Source: Janthinobacterium sp. PC23-8 (lineage in GTDB: Bacteria; Pseudomonadota; Gammaproteobacteria; Burkholderiales; Burkholderiaceae_D). Taken from it: a DNA stretch of 64,000 nt. Within the stretch, counting starts at the first letter, position 1. Each line of letters begins with the position of its first letter. Under the pieces are notes generated by a model. That model made no database searches. It worked only from the letters and a program-made list of their open reading frames with translations, and was not told the origin of the DNA. The translations under genes and the position numbers were made by a program. This document shows positions 1 through 8,467 of the stretch, one piece after another. Where the stretch lies: contig NZ_NJGY01000001.1 of the NCBI RefSeq assembly GCF_002250505.1, positions 2,623,066 through 2,687,065 of the forward strand, given 5' to 3'.

Positions 1-352
1 CGGCCGCATACATGGGCCGCGCAAAGCGCCACCAGTCGGCGCCGCGTCCTTCGGGGTCAAAAATGGGGCCGGGCGAAACGAACACGCGCGCGAGCGCATT
101 TTTCGGCGTCGTATTCAGGCCGCCGAACGGCGGCTCGCCCTGCTGCAGTTGTTTCAGGTCCGACTTGCGCGTGACGGGCAGGCGCGCCAGCGCCTCGCGG
201 CTGGTGATGCCGGCCGCATCAACGCCGGCCAGGATGCGGGCCCAGCCCGGCGCGCCTTGCGCGCGCGCGATCAGCTGCGGCAGGCCGGCCATCAATTCGC
301 TTTCACGCGCTTCAAAGGTGCGCGTTTCCAGGCTGTCGAGCGTGTCGGTCAT
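1..352 (-). CDS. Phenylacetate-CoA-ligase-like AMP-forming enzyme, N-terminal part (runs off left edge)
   Basis: About 117 N-terminal residues are visible, beginning MTDTLDSLETRTFEAR, with ARLPVTRKSDL and NALARVFVSPGPIFDPEGR further in. This matches the N-terminus of the PaaK-type adenylating CoA ligases, which activate aryl or other carboxylic acids to CoA thioesters in the cytoplasm. The catalytic part lies outside the window, so the substrate cannot be judged. Two in-frame ATGs exist, at 361 and 352. A GGAGA sequence sits almost on top of the first but 9-10 nt before the second, so I prefer 352. It is the last visible gene of the minus-strand liv-type operon, about 90 bp after the LivF-like gene, which suggests it acts on the transported compound. 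Confidence 0.7.
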   Translation of the reverse strand, partial: MTDTLDSLETRTFEARESELMAGLPQLIARAQGAPGWARILAGVDAAGITSREALARLPVTRKSDLKQLQQGEPPFGGLNTTPKNALARVFVSPGPIFDPEGRGADWWRFARPMYAA

Positions 353-442
353 GTCAGTCATTCTCCAAGTGTCAGTGCGTGTTGGTCCGCGCGCCCGGCG
401 GTCCGTGCTGGCCAGGCGCGTTGCAGTCATGGGTTTTGTTGA

Positions 443-1288
443 TCAGGCCAGCCAGCGTTTCCTGCGGCGGTAGAACTTCATGTCGCGAAAGCTCTTGCGC
501 CCGGCGCTCGACACGCCCAGGTAGAATTCCTTGACGTCCTCGTTGCTGGCCAGGTCCTGTGCCTGGCCCTCCATCACCACGCGGCCGTTTTCCAGGATGT
601 AGCCAAAGTCGGCATAGCGCAGCGCCACATTGGTGTTCTGCTCGGCCAGCAGAAACGACACGTTTTCCTTGTGGTTCAGATCCTTGACGATGCCGAAGAT
701 CTCTTCGACGATCTGCGGCGCGATACCCATCGACGGCTCGTCGAGCAGTATCATCGACGGCTTGGCCATCAGCGCACGGCCGATCGCGCACATCTGCTGC
801 TCGCCGCCCGAGGTGTAGCCGGCCTGGCTGGCGCGCCGCGTTTTCAGGCGCGGAAAGTAGTGGTAGACCTTCTCCAGCGCATCCTTCAGTTCGCCGCGCG
901 AAATGCTGCGCGTGTAGGCGCCCGTCAGCAGGTTTTCCTCGATCGTCAGATGGCCGAAACAGTGGCGTCCTTCCATCACCTGCGACAGGCCCCGTTTCAC
1001 CAGTTCATTCGGCGTCAGCTGGTCGACCCGCTCGCCCTTGAACTGCACTTCGCCCTTGGTGACGTCGCCGCGTTCGCCGCGCAACAGCGTCGAGATGGTC
1101 TTCAGGGTGGTCGACTTGCCGGCGCCATTGGCGCCCAGGAGCGCCACGATCTTGCCCTGCGGGACCTGCAGCGACACGCCTTTCAGGACCAGGATCACGT
1201 GGTCGTAGATGACTTCGATATTGTTGACCGACAAATAGGGCGGCGCGGCGTCCGCCTTGACCGGGACTTGCGTGGCAGTGGATGTCAT
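443..1288 (-). CDS. livF: Branched-chain-type (HAAT) ABC transporter ATP-binding protein, LivF-like
   Basis: 281 residues. ABC ATPase with Walker A GANGAGKST (about 52-60), signature SGGEQ (about 160-164) and Walker B LLDEP (about 181-185). The phrases QVMEGRHCFGHLTIEENL and LLAEQN are typical of LivF-type subunits of hydrophobic-amino-acid uptake transporters. It powers import with the LivG-like ATPase encoded upstream in the same operon. The protein is about 40 residues longer than a minimal LivF, with a Pro/Ala-rich N-terminal extension and a basic C-terminal tail (residues after GVSSAGRKSF, ending RRRKRWLA). The gene follows the binding-protein gene by 55 bp. Substrate is unproven: the operon's two acyl-CoA ligases argue for an organic acid rather than leucine. 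Confidence 0.85.
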   Translation of the reverse strand: MTSTATQVPVKADAAPPYLSVNNIEVIYDHVILVLKGVSLQVPQGKIVALLGANGAGKSTTLKTISTLLRGERGDVTKGEVQFKGERVDQLTPNELVKRGLSQVMEGRHCFGHLTIEENLLTGAYTRSISRGELKDALEKVYHYFPRLKTRRASQAGYTSGGEQQMCAIGRALMAKPSMILLDEPSMGIAPQIVEEIFGIVKDLNHKENVSFLLAEQNTNVALRYADFGYILENGRVVMEGQAQDLASNEDVKEFYLGVSSAGRKSFRDMKFYRRRKRWLA

Positions 1289-1343
1289 GGCTGTTTCTTC
1301 AAAATGTCAGACAAGGGACCGGCAGCGGCCGGTCCGGTTACGC

Positions 1344-2663
1344 TTACTTCATGCACGCCGGCGTGATCTTCTTCTCTTCGGCATACTTGCCCGAGGATTC
1401 ATCGACCAGTTTGCGCACCAGCGCCCTGTCGCCGACGATCCATTTCGGCGTGATGGCGGTCCATTTCTTGCCATCCCACTGCTGCACTTTCACGGCGCCC
1501 GAACCTTCATGGTCGTCGCAGCTGGTTTTCACGGCAGGGAACATGCCCAGCGCGCCGACGGCTTTCTGGCGCGCCTCGTCGACGTTCAGGTTTTCCAGGC
1601 CCCAGCGCATCTGTTCGCCGGTGACCGGTTTGCCCTTGCCGAATTTTTCCTGCGCCGTGCGGATCGCCTCGACCCACAGGATGCCGGCCGTTACGCCACG
1701 CATGTGGTAGACCGAACCGATGCGTGACTGGTCGGCCAGGTTGCCCTTGCCGGACGCGTACAGTTTTTTGCGGATATCGTCGAGCACGGGGTAGCTGCCT
1801 GGCGTGTTGAACGTCATGGCGCTGTAGCCCTTGGCCGCGTCGCCCGACGGGATCGTGTCTTCTTCGGAACCGGCCCACCAGACGCCGAGCATTTTTTCAC
1901 GCGGAAAACCGTTGCGCTGCGCCGTCTTGATGGCCACCGAATTCATCACGCCCCAGCCCCACAGGATGACGTGATCGGGTTTGGCCTGGCGGATCTGCAG
2001 CCATTGCGACTGCTGCTCGCTGCCCGGTGGCGCGACGGGTATCTTGATCAGCTCGAAGCCGTACTGTTTCGACAGCGCGTCGAGCACCGGCATCGGCTCC
2101 TTGCCGAAGGCCGAGTCGTGGTACAGGTGGACGATTTTCTTGCCTTTGAGCTTGTCCATGCCGCCTTCCTTGTCGCCCAGGTATTTGATCATGGCGGCGG
2201 CCTGGCTCCAGTAGCTGGAGATCAAGGGGTACACATACGGGAAGACCTTGCCGTTGGCCGCGTCCGAGCGGCCGTAGCCGATCATGGTCATCGGGATCTT
2301 GTCCTGCACCACGCGGTCGAGAATGCCGTAGGCGACACCGGTCGACAGGGGCTCGACCAGGGTGGCGCCGCCCTGTTTGGTTTTCAGGCGCTCGTAGCAT
2401 TCCACGCCGCGCGAGGGGTTGTATTCGGTCTCGCATTCTTCCCAGCTGATCTTGACGCCATTGACGCCGCCGGCCTGGTTGACCAGGTTGAAGTAGTCGA
2501 TGATGCCGCCGTAAAAGCCCGAGCCGCCGGCCGCATACGGCCCCACGCGGTAGGACGGCAGGGCGATGTACTGATCCTGCACTTGCGCCTGCGCTGTGCC
2601 GGCGATGGTGAACCCTGCGGTGGCAAAGGCGGTGGCCAGCATGAGCGATTTGATGTGTTTCAT
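1344..2663 (-). CDS. ABC transporter periplasmic substrate-binding protein (Peripla_BP_6 / LivK-like)
   Basis: 439 residues from the ATG at 2663, chosen because GAGGAGA lies 5 nt upstream and the protein then begins with a good signal peptide (MKHIKSLMLATAFATAG, likely cleaved after AQA). An upstream in-frame ATG at 2714 would add 17 residues before the signal peptide and is unlikely. Mature-protein phrases GGINGVK-like (AGGVNGVKISWEECETEYNP), TGVAYGILDRV and TMIGYGRSDA fit the Liv-type binding fold used for amino acids, amides and aromatic acids. It should deliver the ligand to the LivH/LivM-like permeases encoded just upstream. It is somewhat longer than E. coli LivK (about 369), as is common for binding proteins linked to aromatic or acyl substrates. 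Confidence 0.85.
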   Translation of the reverse strand: MKHIKSLMLATAFATAGFTIAGTAQAQVQDQYIALPSYRVGPYAAGGSGFYGGIIDYFNLVNQAGGVNGVKISWEECETEYNPSRGVECYERLKTKQGGATLVEPLSTGVAYGILDRVVQDKIPMTMIGYGRSDAANGKVFPYVYPLISSYWSQAAAMIKYLGDKEGGMDKLKGKKIVHLYHDSAFGKEPMPVLDALSKQYGFELIKIPVAPPGSEQQSQWLQIRQAKPDHVILWGWGVMNSVAIKTAQRNGFPREKMLGVWWAGSEEDTIPSGDAAKGYSAMTFNTPGSYPVLDDIRKKLYASGKGNLADQSRIGSVYHMRGVTAGILWVEAIRTAQEKFGKGKPVTGEQMRWGLENLNVDEARQKAVGALGMFPAVKTSCDDHEGSGAVKVQQWDGKKWTAITPKWIVGDRALVRKLVDESSGKYAEEKKITPACMK

Positions 2664-2715
2664 TGTGTCTCCTCTTGTTTTATTGGTGTTCAATTCAAGC
2701 GACATCGACTGCAAT

Positions 2716-3774
2716 TTAGTGCGGGAACGGCCATAAACGAAGCTTCTCTTTTGCGATCTGCCACAGCCTGGCCAGGCCGTGCGGCTCGACGATCAGGAAG
2801 AAGATGATCAGGGCGCCGAACACCATCAGTTCCAGGTTCGAGGCCACGCTGGTGGGCAGCGACAGGCCATGGGCGACGATGTTCAGAAACACCGGCAGCA
2901 GCACAATGAATGCGGCGCCCAGGAACGAGCCGAGAATCGAGCCGACGCCGCCGATAATGATCATGAACAGGATGCGGAACGACAGGTCGAGGTTGTACGC
3001 TTCCGGCTCCACCGTGCCCAGGTAGGCGTAGGCATACAGGGCGCCGGCCACGCCGCAATAAAACGAGCTGACGGCAAACGCCAGCAGCTTGGTGCGCATC
3101 AGCCGAAAGCCGATCACTTCGGCCGCCATGTCCATGTCGCGCACCGCCATCCACGAGCGGCCCACGTTGGAGCGGATCATGTTCTTGGCCAATAGCGCCA
3201 TGCCCGCCACGATGGCCAGCACCAAGAGGTATTTGCTTTGCGGCGTGTCGAACTGGTAGCCGAGGATCTGCATGCCCTGCACCGTCACCACGCCCGAGGA
3301 GCTGTAGTTGGTCAGATACGGGATCTTGGTCAGGCACCAGATCACAAAGAACTGCGTCGCCAGGGTGGAGGCAGCCAGGTAAAAGCCGCGGATGCGCAAG
3401 GAGGGCAGGCCGAAGGCGATGCCGACCATGGCCGCGCACAGGCCGCCGAGGATAAACGACACCAGCAGCGGCAGGCCGGGCAGGCGCGCCATGAAGTTAT
3501 ACGAGGCAAACGCGCCGACGGCCATGAAGGCGGCCGTGCCCAGCGACAGCTGGCCGGCGTAACCGGTCAAAATGTTCAGGCCCAAAGCTGCCAGCGCGAA
3601 GATCAGGAAGGGGATCATGATCGCCGACAGGATGTAGGGCGAGGCGAAATACGGCAGCAGGAACACGGCGGCAGTCAATGTTGCCGTCAACGCCAGGCGG
3701 TCCTGGCGGATCGGGAAGATCTGGTTGTCGTCCTGGTAGCTGGTCTTGAATTGTCCGGCTTCACGGTAAATCAT
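2716..3774 (-). CDS. livM: Branched-chain-type ABC transporter permease, LivM-like
   Basis: 352 residues with about nine hydrophobic segments. The LivM landmarks are ALAALGLNILTGYAGQLSLG (about 82-101), GRSWMAVRDMDMAAEVIG (the EAA-like cytoplasmic loop contacting the ATPase) and FMIIIGGVGSILG. The ATG at 3774 has AAAGGA about 6 nt upstream. It forms the inner-membrane channel with LivH, whose gene ends 77 bp upstream across a small tandem repeat. The C-terminus ends in a basic tail (KEKLRLWPFPH). The family assignment is secure. The transported substrate is not visible from sequence. Confidence 0.9.
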   Translation of the reverse strand: MIYREAGQFKTSYQDDNQIFPIRQDRLALTATLTAAVFLLPYFASPYILSAIMIPFLIFALAALGLNILTGYAGQLSLGTAAFMAVGAFASYNFMARLPGLPLLVSFILGGLCAAMVGIAFGLPSLRIRGFYLAASTLATQFFVIWCLTKIPYLTNYSSSGVVTVQGMQILGYQFDTPQSKYLLVLAIVAGMALLAKNMIRSNVGRSWMAVRDMDMAAEVIGFRLMRTKLLAFAVSSFYCGVAGALYAYAYLGTVEPEAYNLDLSFRILFMIIIGGVGSILGSFLGAAFIVLLPVFLNIVAHGLSLPTSVASNLELMVFGALIIFFLIVEPHGLARLWQIAKEKLRLWPFPH

Positions 3775-3814
3775 GGTAAGTCCTTTGCGAGGGTGCGGTA
3801 GCGTTGTGCATAAT

Positions 3815-3859
3815 CAGGCGTCAGATGCGCAGGCGTCAGATGCGCAGGCGTCAGATGCG
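3815..3859 (+). repeat. Three tandem copies of a 15-bp unit at the end of livH
   Basis: The unit caggcgtcagatgcg occurs three times in a row (3815-3829, 3830-3844, 3845-3859) without mismatch. The third copy contains the livH stop codon (TGA on the minus strand at 3851-3853), so the other two copies lie in the livH-livM spacer and carry extra in-frame stops. Looks like recent slippage or duplication of the gene terminus. It may vary in copy number between strains. Confidence 0.9.
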
Positions 3860-4753
3860 CCGGATGATTTTTTCGCCGAACAGGCCTTCCGGGCGCACCA
3901 GCAGGAACAGCAAGGCCAGCACATACGGGAACCAGCCTTCGATGCCGCCGCCCACCATCGGGCCGATATACACTTCGGCCAGCTTTTCGGACGCGCCGAT
4001 GATCAGGCCGCCGACGATGGCACCCGGTACCGAGGTAAAGCCGCCGAGTATCAGCACCGGCAAGGCTTTCAGGGCGATAAAGGTCAGCGCGAACTGCACG
4101 CCATTGCGCGCGCCCCACAACAGGCCCGCCACCATCGCCACCAGGCCCGCCACGCCCCACACCACGGCCCAGATGCGCTGCAGCGGAATGCCCACGGCCA
4201 GCGCCGCCTGGTGGTCGTCGGCCACCGCGCGCAGGGCGCGGCCCACCTTGGTTTTCGAGAACAGCAGGGCCAGGCAGGTCACCAGCAGCGCGCAGATGCC
4301 GGCGGCCACCACATCGAACTGCGAGATGATGATGTTGAAGTGATCCATCAGGAACTGCATCGGCACGTCTTCGATCGGCAGGTCCAGTTTATGTACCTGC
4401 GAGCCCCACATCAGCTGCGCCAGGCCTTCGATAAAGAACGCCAGGCCAATGGTGGCCATGAACAGCGTGATCTCGGGCTGGTTCACCAGCGGTCGCAGCA
4501 CCACCCGCTCGATCGCCATGCCCAGAGCGATCATGGCCACCATGGTCAAAGGGATGGCCAGCCATAGCGACAGGCCGAATTTGTCCATGATGCCGACGCA
4601 GGTGAGGGCGGCGAAAAACACCATCGCGCCTTGCGCAAAATTGAACACGCCCGAGGCCTTGTAGATCAGCACGAAGCCGATCGCCACCAGCGCATACATC
4701 ACGCCCGACAGCAGGCCGCCGATCAGCACTTCAAAGAAAAAATTGATATTCAT
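3851..4753 (-). CDS. livH: Branched-chain-type ABC transporter permease, LivH-like
   Basis: 300 residues from the ATG at 4753 (MNINFFFEVLIGGLLSG). This is the standard LivH start, although the reading frame stays open upstream to 5029 over livG. Landmarks are GVMYALVAIGFVLIYKASG, FNFAQGAMVFFAAL near the N-terminus, and GRALRAVADDHQAALAVGI, the cytoplasmic coupling loop. About eight transmembrane helices. It pairs with LivM to form the pore. The gene follows livG by 35 bp, across a hairpin at 4780-4799, and ends inside a 15-bp tandem repeat. Confidence 0.9.
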   Translation of the reverse strand: MNINFFFEVLIGGLLSGVMYALVAIGFVLIYKASGVFNFAQGAMVFFAALTCVGIMDKFGLSLWLAIPLTMVAMIALGMAIERVVLRPLVNQPEITLFMATIGLAFFIEGLAQLMWGSQVHKLDLPIEDVPMQFLMDHFNIIISQFDVVAAGICALLVTCLALLFSKTKVGRALRAVADDHQAALAVGIPLQRIWAVVWGVAGLVAMVAGLLWGARNGVQFALTFIALKALPVLILGGFTSVPGAIVGGLIIGASEKLAEVYIGPMVGGGIEGWFPYVLALLFLLVRPEGLFGEKIIRRI

Positions 4754-4779
4754 GAGGTTTCCAATGGTGTGAGCATAGC

Positions 4780-4799
4780 CCTGCCCGATTACGGGCAGG
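4780..4799 (-). other. Perfect 8-bp stem-loop overlapping the livG stop codon
   Basis: cctgcccg-atta-cgggcagg is a perfect inverted repeat with a 4-nt loop. The livG stop (TAA on the minus strand, 4789-4791) sits in its loop. No U-tract follows, so it is not a classical terminator. It could act as a stability or attenuation element between livG and livH, setting the ratio of ATPase to permease mRNA. That role is inference. Confidence 0.6.
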
Positions 4800-5667
4800 T
4801 CGTTTCGCCGGCCGGCAGCGTGCTGCCTGAATTCCCGGCTACACCGCCCAAGTACGCGTTGATGACATCCTGGTTGCTGCGCACCTCGTCCGGCGTGCCG
4901 TCGCCGATCTTGCGGCCGTAGTCGAGCACCACCACCCGGTCCGAGATATCCATCACCACGCCCATGTCGTGCTCGATCAGCACGATGGTCGTGCCCAACT
5001 GGTCGTTGACGTCGAGGATAAAGCGGCACATGTCCTGTTTTTCTTCCACGTTCATGCCGGCCATCGGCTCGTCGAGCAGCAAGATCTCCGGTTCGGCCAC
5101 CAGCGCGCGGCCCAGCTCGACGCGCTTTTGCAGGCCGTAGGGCAGGCGCCCGACCGGCGTCTTGCGGATCGCCTGGATTTCCAGGAAGTCGATGATTTCC
5201 TCGGCCTTCTTGCGGTGCTCTATTTCCTCGCGCCGCGCCGGGCCCCAGTACAGGGCCTGCAGCAGGAAGTTCGACTTCATTTTGAGGTTACGGCCCGTCA
5301 TGATGTTGTCCAAGACCGTCATGCCCTTGAACAGGGCGATGTTCTGGAACGTGCGCGCGATGCCGGACCTGGCCGCCTCGTAGCAGTCCATGCCGCGCCG
5401 GTGTTCGCCGCGGTAGATGATCTCGCCCTGCTGCGGACGGTAGACGCCATTGATCACATTGAGCATCGAGCTTTTGCCGGCGCCATTGGGGCCGATAATG
5501 GCGCGGATCTCGTGCTGCTTCACGTCGAACGAGATATCGGTCAGCGCCTTCACGCCGCCGAAAGACAAGGAGATATTTTTCAGGTCCAGGATCACGGGGC
5601 CGGTCTTGCGCTGCGCGCCGAAGTGGACATCGGGTTCGTTCATTAGCATCGTGCCGTGCTCCATCAT
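4789..5667 (-). CDS. livG: Branched-chain-type ABC transporter ATP-binding protein, LivG-like
   Basis: 292 residues if started at 5667. ABC ATPase with Walker A GPNGAGKS (about 59-66), the degenerate signature YGLQKRVELGRAL typical of LivG, Walker B LLLDEPMAGMN, and VLIEHDMGVVM with the switch histidine. The ATG at 5667 overlaps the stop of the acyl-CoA synthetase gene as ATGA, implying translational coupling. An alternative ATG at 5649 (MLMNEPDV) has GGAG 9 nt upstream and gives a protein closer to the family length. Partner of LivF, LivH and LivM in this operon. Confidence 0.88.
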   Translation of the reverse strand: MMEHGTMLMNEPDVHFGAQRKTGPVILDLKNISLSFGGVKALTDISFDVKQHEIRAIIGPNGAGKSSMLNVINGVYRPQQGEIIYRGEHRRGMDCYEAARSGIARTFQNIALFKGMTVLDNIMTGRNLKMKSNFLLQALYWGPARREEIEHRKKAEEIIDFLEIQAIRKTPVGRLPYGLQKRVELGRALVAEPEILLLDEPMAGMNVEEKQDMCRFILDVNDQLGTTIVLIEHDMGVVMDISDRVVVLDYGRKIGDGTPDEVRSNQDVINAYLGGVAGNSGSTLPAGETTCP

Positions 5668-7613
5668 GCTGCCAGGCCCAGGGCCGGATAGGTCTTGCTG
5701 CTCCAGATCTGCAGGTCGGCGCTGGTGGAACCAGTGCGGCCATCCTCGAACTTGACCTGGGTCTCGATGAATTGCGAGCTCTTGCCCTCGTACAGGGCCG
5801 AGATCAGCACCGCGTATTTTTCGGCGATGAACTTGCGGCGCACCTTGCGCGTGCGGGTCAGTTCGTCGTCATCGGGGTCGAGTTCCTTGTGCAGCACCAG
5901 GAAGCGGTGCACCTGCGTGCGCTCCATCAGCGGGTCGGCCGCCAGTTCCGCGTTGACCTGCTCGATGCAGTCGCGCACCAGGCCATAGGTTTCTTCGCGC
6001 GCGGCCAGGTCGGTGTAGCCGGCGTACGCAATGCCGCGCCGCTCGGACCAGTTGCCGACCGCCTCGATATCGATATTGATAAAGGCGCAGACCTCATCGC
6101 GGCCATGGCCGAAGGCCACCACTTCCTTGATGAAGGGGAAGAACTTGAGCTTGTTTTCGATATAGTTGGGCGCGAAGATGGCGCCGCAATTGAGCTTGCC
6201 GACGTCGGCCGCGCGGTCGATGATCTTCAGGTGGCCTTCGCTGTCGAACACGCCGGCGTCGCCCGTATGAAAATAGCCGTCGGCGTCGATCACTTCGGCG
6301 GTCGCTTCGGGGCGGTGGTAATAGCCGCTCATGGTGGCCGGCGACTTGACCAGCACTTCGCCATTGGCCGCCAGTTTCACTTCCACGCCGGGCGCCGGCA
6401 GGCCCACGCTGTCGAACTTGATATTGCCGTCCGGCTGCAGGCACACATAGGCGCAGGTTTCGGTTGAGCCGTACAGCTGCTTGAGGTTGACGCCGATCGA
6501 GCGGTAAAAGCGGAACAGGTCGGGGCCGATGGCGGCGCCGGCGGTGTACGCCACGCGCACGCGCGACAGGCCCAGCACGTTTTTCAGCGGGCCGTAGACC
6601 AGCACATTGCCCAGCTGGTAGCTGAGGCGGTCCATCAGCGAGACCGGCTTGCCGTCCAAAATCTGCGCGCCGCAGCGCCTGGCCACGTCCATGAAATGGC
6701 CAAACAGGCGGCGCTTGATGCTGCTGGCGTCTTCCATCCGTATCATCACGCTGGTGAGCATGTTTTCAAACACGCGCGGCGGCGCAAAGTAGCAGGTGGG
6801 GCCGATTTCGCGCATGTCGATCATCACCGTGTCGCCCGATTCGGGGCAGTTGACGGTGAAACCGGCCACCATCGCCTGCGCCAGCGAAAACAGGCAGTCG
6901 CCGACCCAGGCCATCGGCAGGTAGGACAGGATGTCTTCGTTGTCGGTCAGCTTGTCGAAGGCGACGCCGCCTTCACCGGCGCACAGCAATGCCGTGTGGC
7001 TCTGGCAGACGCCTTTCGGCTTGCCGGTGGTGCCCGAGGTGTACAGGATTACCGCTGAATCGGTGCCGCGGCCCGCTTCCACCGCTGCTTCGAAAAAGCC
7101 CGGATGGTCGCGGTCATACTCGCGGCCCAGCGCCTGCAGTCCGGCAAAGGAAATCAGTTCGGGCTGGCGGTAGTGGCGCATGCCGCGTTCATCGTCATAG
7201 GCGATATGGGCCACGTGCGGATACAGGGACGTCAGTTCGAGCAGCTTGTCGACCTGTTCCTGGTCTTCGACGATGGCATACTGGATATGCGCGTCCTGCA
7301 GCACATAGGCCATGTCAAGCGCCGGCGCGTCCTGGTACAACGGCACGGGCACGCCGCCCAGGCTTTGCGCGGCCAGCATGGCCCAGTACAGGCGCGGGCG
7401 GTTGTCGCCGATAATGGCCAGGTTCATGCCGCGCTGGAAGCCGATGGCGGCCAGGCCGCAGGCCAGCGCCCGTACTTCGGCGTTGACGTCCTGCCAGCTC
7501 CAGGTTTGCCAGATGCCCAAGTGTTTTTCGCGGAAGGCCGGTTTGTCGGGACGCACGGCCGCATGCTGCAGCAGGCGCCGGGGAAAAGTCGGCATTGCGG
7601 TATTGTTTTGCAC
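5664..7613 (-). CDS. AMP-forming acyl-CoA synthetase (long-chain fatty-acid-CoA ligase family)
   Basis: 649 residues. The start is GTG at 7611-7613, with AGGAGA about 6 nt upstream. ANL-superfamily adenylating enzyme with P-loop YTSGTTGKPKG (residues 191-201), YGSTETCAYV (A5 motif), GYFHTGDAGVFDSEGHLKIIDR (A7/A8 region, split here only for naming) and a C-terminal KVRRKFIAEKY segment. It converts a carboxylic acid, ATP and CoA to acyl-CoA, AMP and PPi. First gene of the minus-strand operon, divergent from the Crp-like regulator and coupled to livG. This layout suggests it activates the imported substrate. Chain length or aromatic preference cannot be read from the sequence. Confidence 0.85.
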   Translation of the reverse strand: MQNNTAMPTFPRRLLQHAAVRPDKPAFREKHLGIWQTWSWQDVNAEVRALACGLAAIGFQRGMNLAIIGDNRPRLYWAMLAAQSLGGVPVPLYQDAPALDMAYVLQDAHIQYAIVEDQEQVDKLLELTSLYPHVAHIAYDDERGMRHYRQPELISFAGLQALGREYDRDHPGFFEAAVEAGRGTDSAVILYTSGTTGKPKGVCQSHTALLCAGEGGVAFDKLTDNEDILSYLPMAWVGDCLFSLAQAMVAGFTVNCPESGDTVMIDMREIGPTCYFAPPRVFENMLTSVMIRMEDASSIKRRLFGHFMDVARRCGAQILDGKPVSLMDRLSYQLGNVLVYGPLKNVLGLSRVRVAYTAGAAIGPDLFRFYRSIGVNLKQLYGSTETCAYVCLQPDGNIKFDSVGLPAPGVEVKLAANGEVLVKSPATMSGYYHRPEATAEVIDADGYFHTGDAGVFDSEGHLKIIDRAADVGKLNCGAIFAPNYIENKLKFFPFIKEVVAFGHGRDEVCAFINIDIEAVGNWSERRGIAYAGYTDLAAREETYGLVRDCIEQVNAELAADPLMERTQVHRFLVLHKELDPDDDELTRTRKVRRKFIAEKYAVLISALYEGKSSQFIETQVKFEDGRTGSTSADLQIWSSKTYPALGLAA

Positions 7614-7683
7614 CAGTGTCTCCTGTTGCGTGTCTCAGGCGCCACCTCGTTGTGTGGCACTCTGTGTTTTTATGTGTGCAGCG

Positions 7684-7769
7684 TTTGTGCAATGATAGTA
7701 GCTTGCGTCGTCATGACGAGTTGTCTTTTCGGGGACATTTGCCCACTTTTCGATGGTGCATTGCACAAA
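7684..7769. promoter_or_regulatory. Divergent control region with inverted tttgtgcaatg pair and a 12-bp palindrome
   Basis: The 155-bp gap between the acyl-CoA synthetase and the Crp-like gene holds tttgtgcaatg at 7684-7694 and its exact reverse complement at 7759-7769. The second copy lies within gtgcattgcac, a near-palindrome at 7756-7766 that abuts the regulator's start codon. A perfect palindrome tcgtcatgacga sits between them at 7708-7719. These are good candidate sites for the divergently encoded Crp/Fnr-type regulator (autoregulation plus control of the transport operon). Binding is inferred. Confidence 0.5.
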
Positions 7770-8467
7770 TGAAATCAGCCGATATCAGTCTCAAAGACGC
7801 CGTGCGCGCGGCCAACTGGGCGCAGTTACTTGACGCCGATCAATTGGCGCGCGTGGAAGCCGATACCGTGGAAGCGTTCGTGCCGAAAGGCGGCTTTGTC
7901 TGCCGCAAGGGCGAGCCGGCCGGGTACTGGATTGGCGTGATCAGCGGCATGGTCAAGATGAATAATTTTTCCGCTTCCGGCAAGGCCATGACGTTTATCG
8001 GCGTGCCGCCCGGCAGCTGGTTTGGCGAAGGCTCGCTGCTGAAAAACGAGATCCGCAAATACGACACCATGGCCCTGCGCGACACGCGCGTGGCGCGCTT
8101 GCCGGCATCGACCTTTCACTGGCTGCTTGATACCAGCCTGCCGTTTACGCGCTTTTTGCTGATGCAGTTGAACGAGCGCCTGGGCCAGTTTATCGGCATG
8201 GTGGAAAACGATCGCCTGCTGGACCTGAACACGCGCGTGGCGCGCTGCCTGGCGTCGATGTTCAATTCGCATCTGTACCCGGGCGTGGACACCCTGGTGC
8301 AGCTGTCGCAGGAGGAGATCGGCCTGCTGTCGGGCTCCTCGCGCCAGCGCGCCAACCAGGCCTTGCAGGTGCTGGAAAAACAGGGCTTGCTGCGCCTCGA
8401 TTACGGCGGCATCCGCGTGCTCGATCTCGAGGGCTTGCGCCGCTACGAGGCCAGCGATGCCACCTGA
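7769..8467 (+). CDS. Crp/Fnr-family transcriptional regulator
   Basis: 232 residues from the ATG at 7769 (MKSADISLKDAVRAANW). The frame is open further upstream, but that would run through the divergent promoter. It has an N-terminal cyclic-nucleotide-binding-like beta-roll (about 20-120, with GVPPGSWFGEGSLL), a dimer helix, and a C-terminal winged helix with QEEIGLLSGSSRQRANQALQVL as recognition helix. No cysteine cluster for an FNR-type iron-sulfur centre is seen in the N-terminal region. It is divergent from the acyl-CoA synthetase/liv operon, which it probably controls. It overlaps the following gene by 11 bp, so the two are co-translated. The effector is unknown. Confidence 0.85.
   Translation: MKSADISLKDAVRAANWAQLLDADQLARVEADTVEAFVPKGGFVCRKGEPAGYWIGVISGMVKMNNFSASGKAMTFIGVPPGSWFGEGSLLKNEIRKYDTMALRDTRVARLPASTFHWLLDTSLPFTRFLLMQLNERLGQFIGMVENDRLLDLNTRVARCLASMFNSHLYPGVDTLVQLSQEEIGLLSGSSRQRANQALQVLEKQGLLRLDYGGIRVLDLEGLRRYEASDAT

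Noticed and set aside
3771..4160. Apparent AHLTP repeat peptide encoded across the livH end
   Set aside because: It is the antisense-frame reading of the 15-bp tandem DNA repeat, not a protein.
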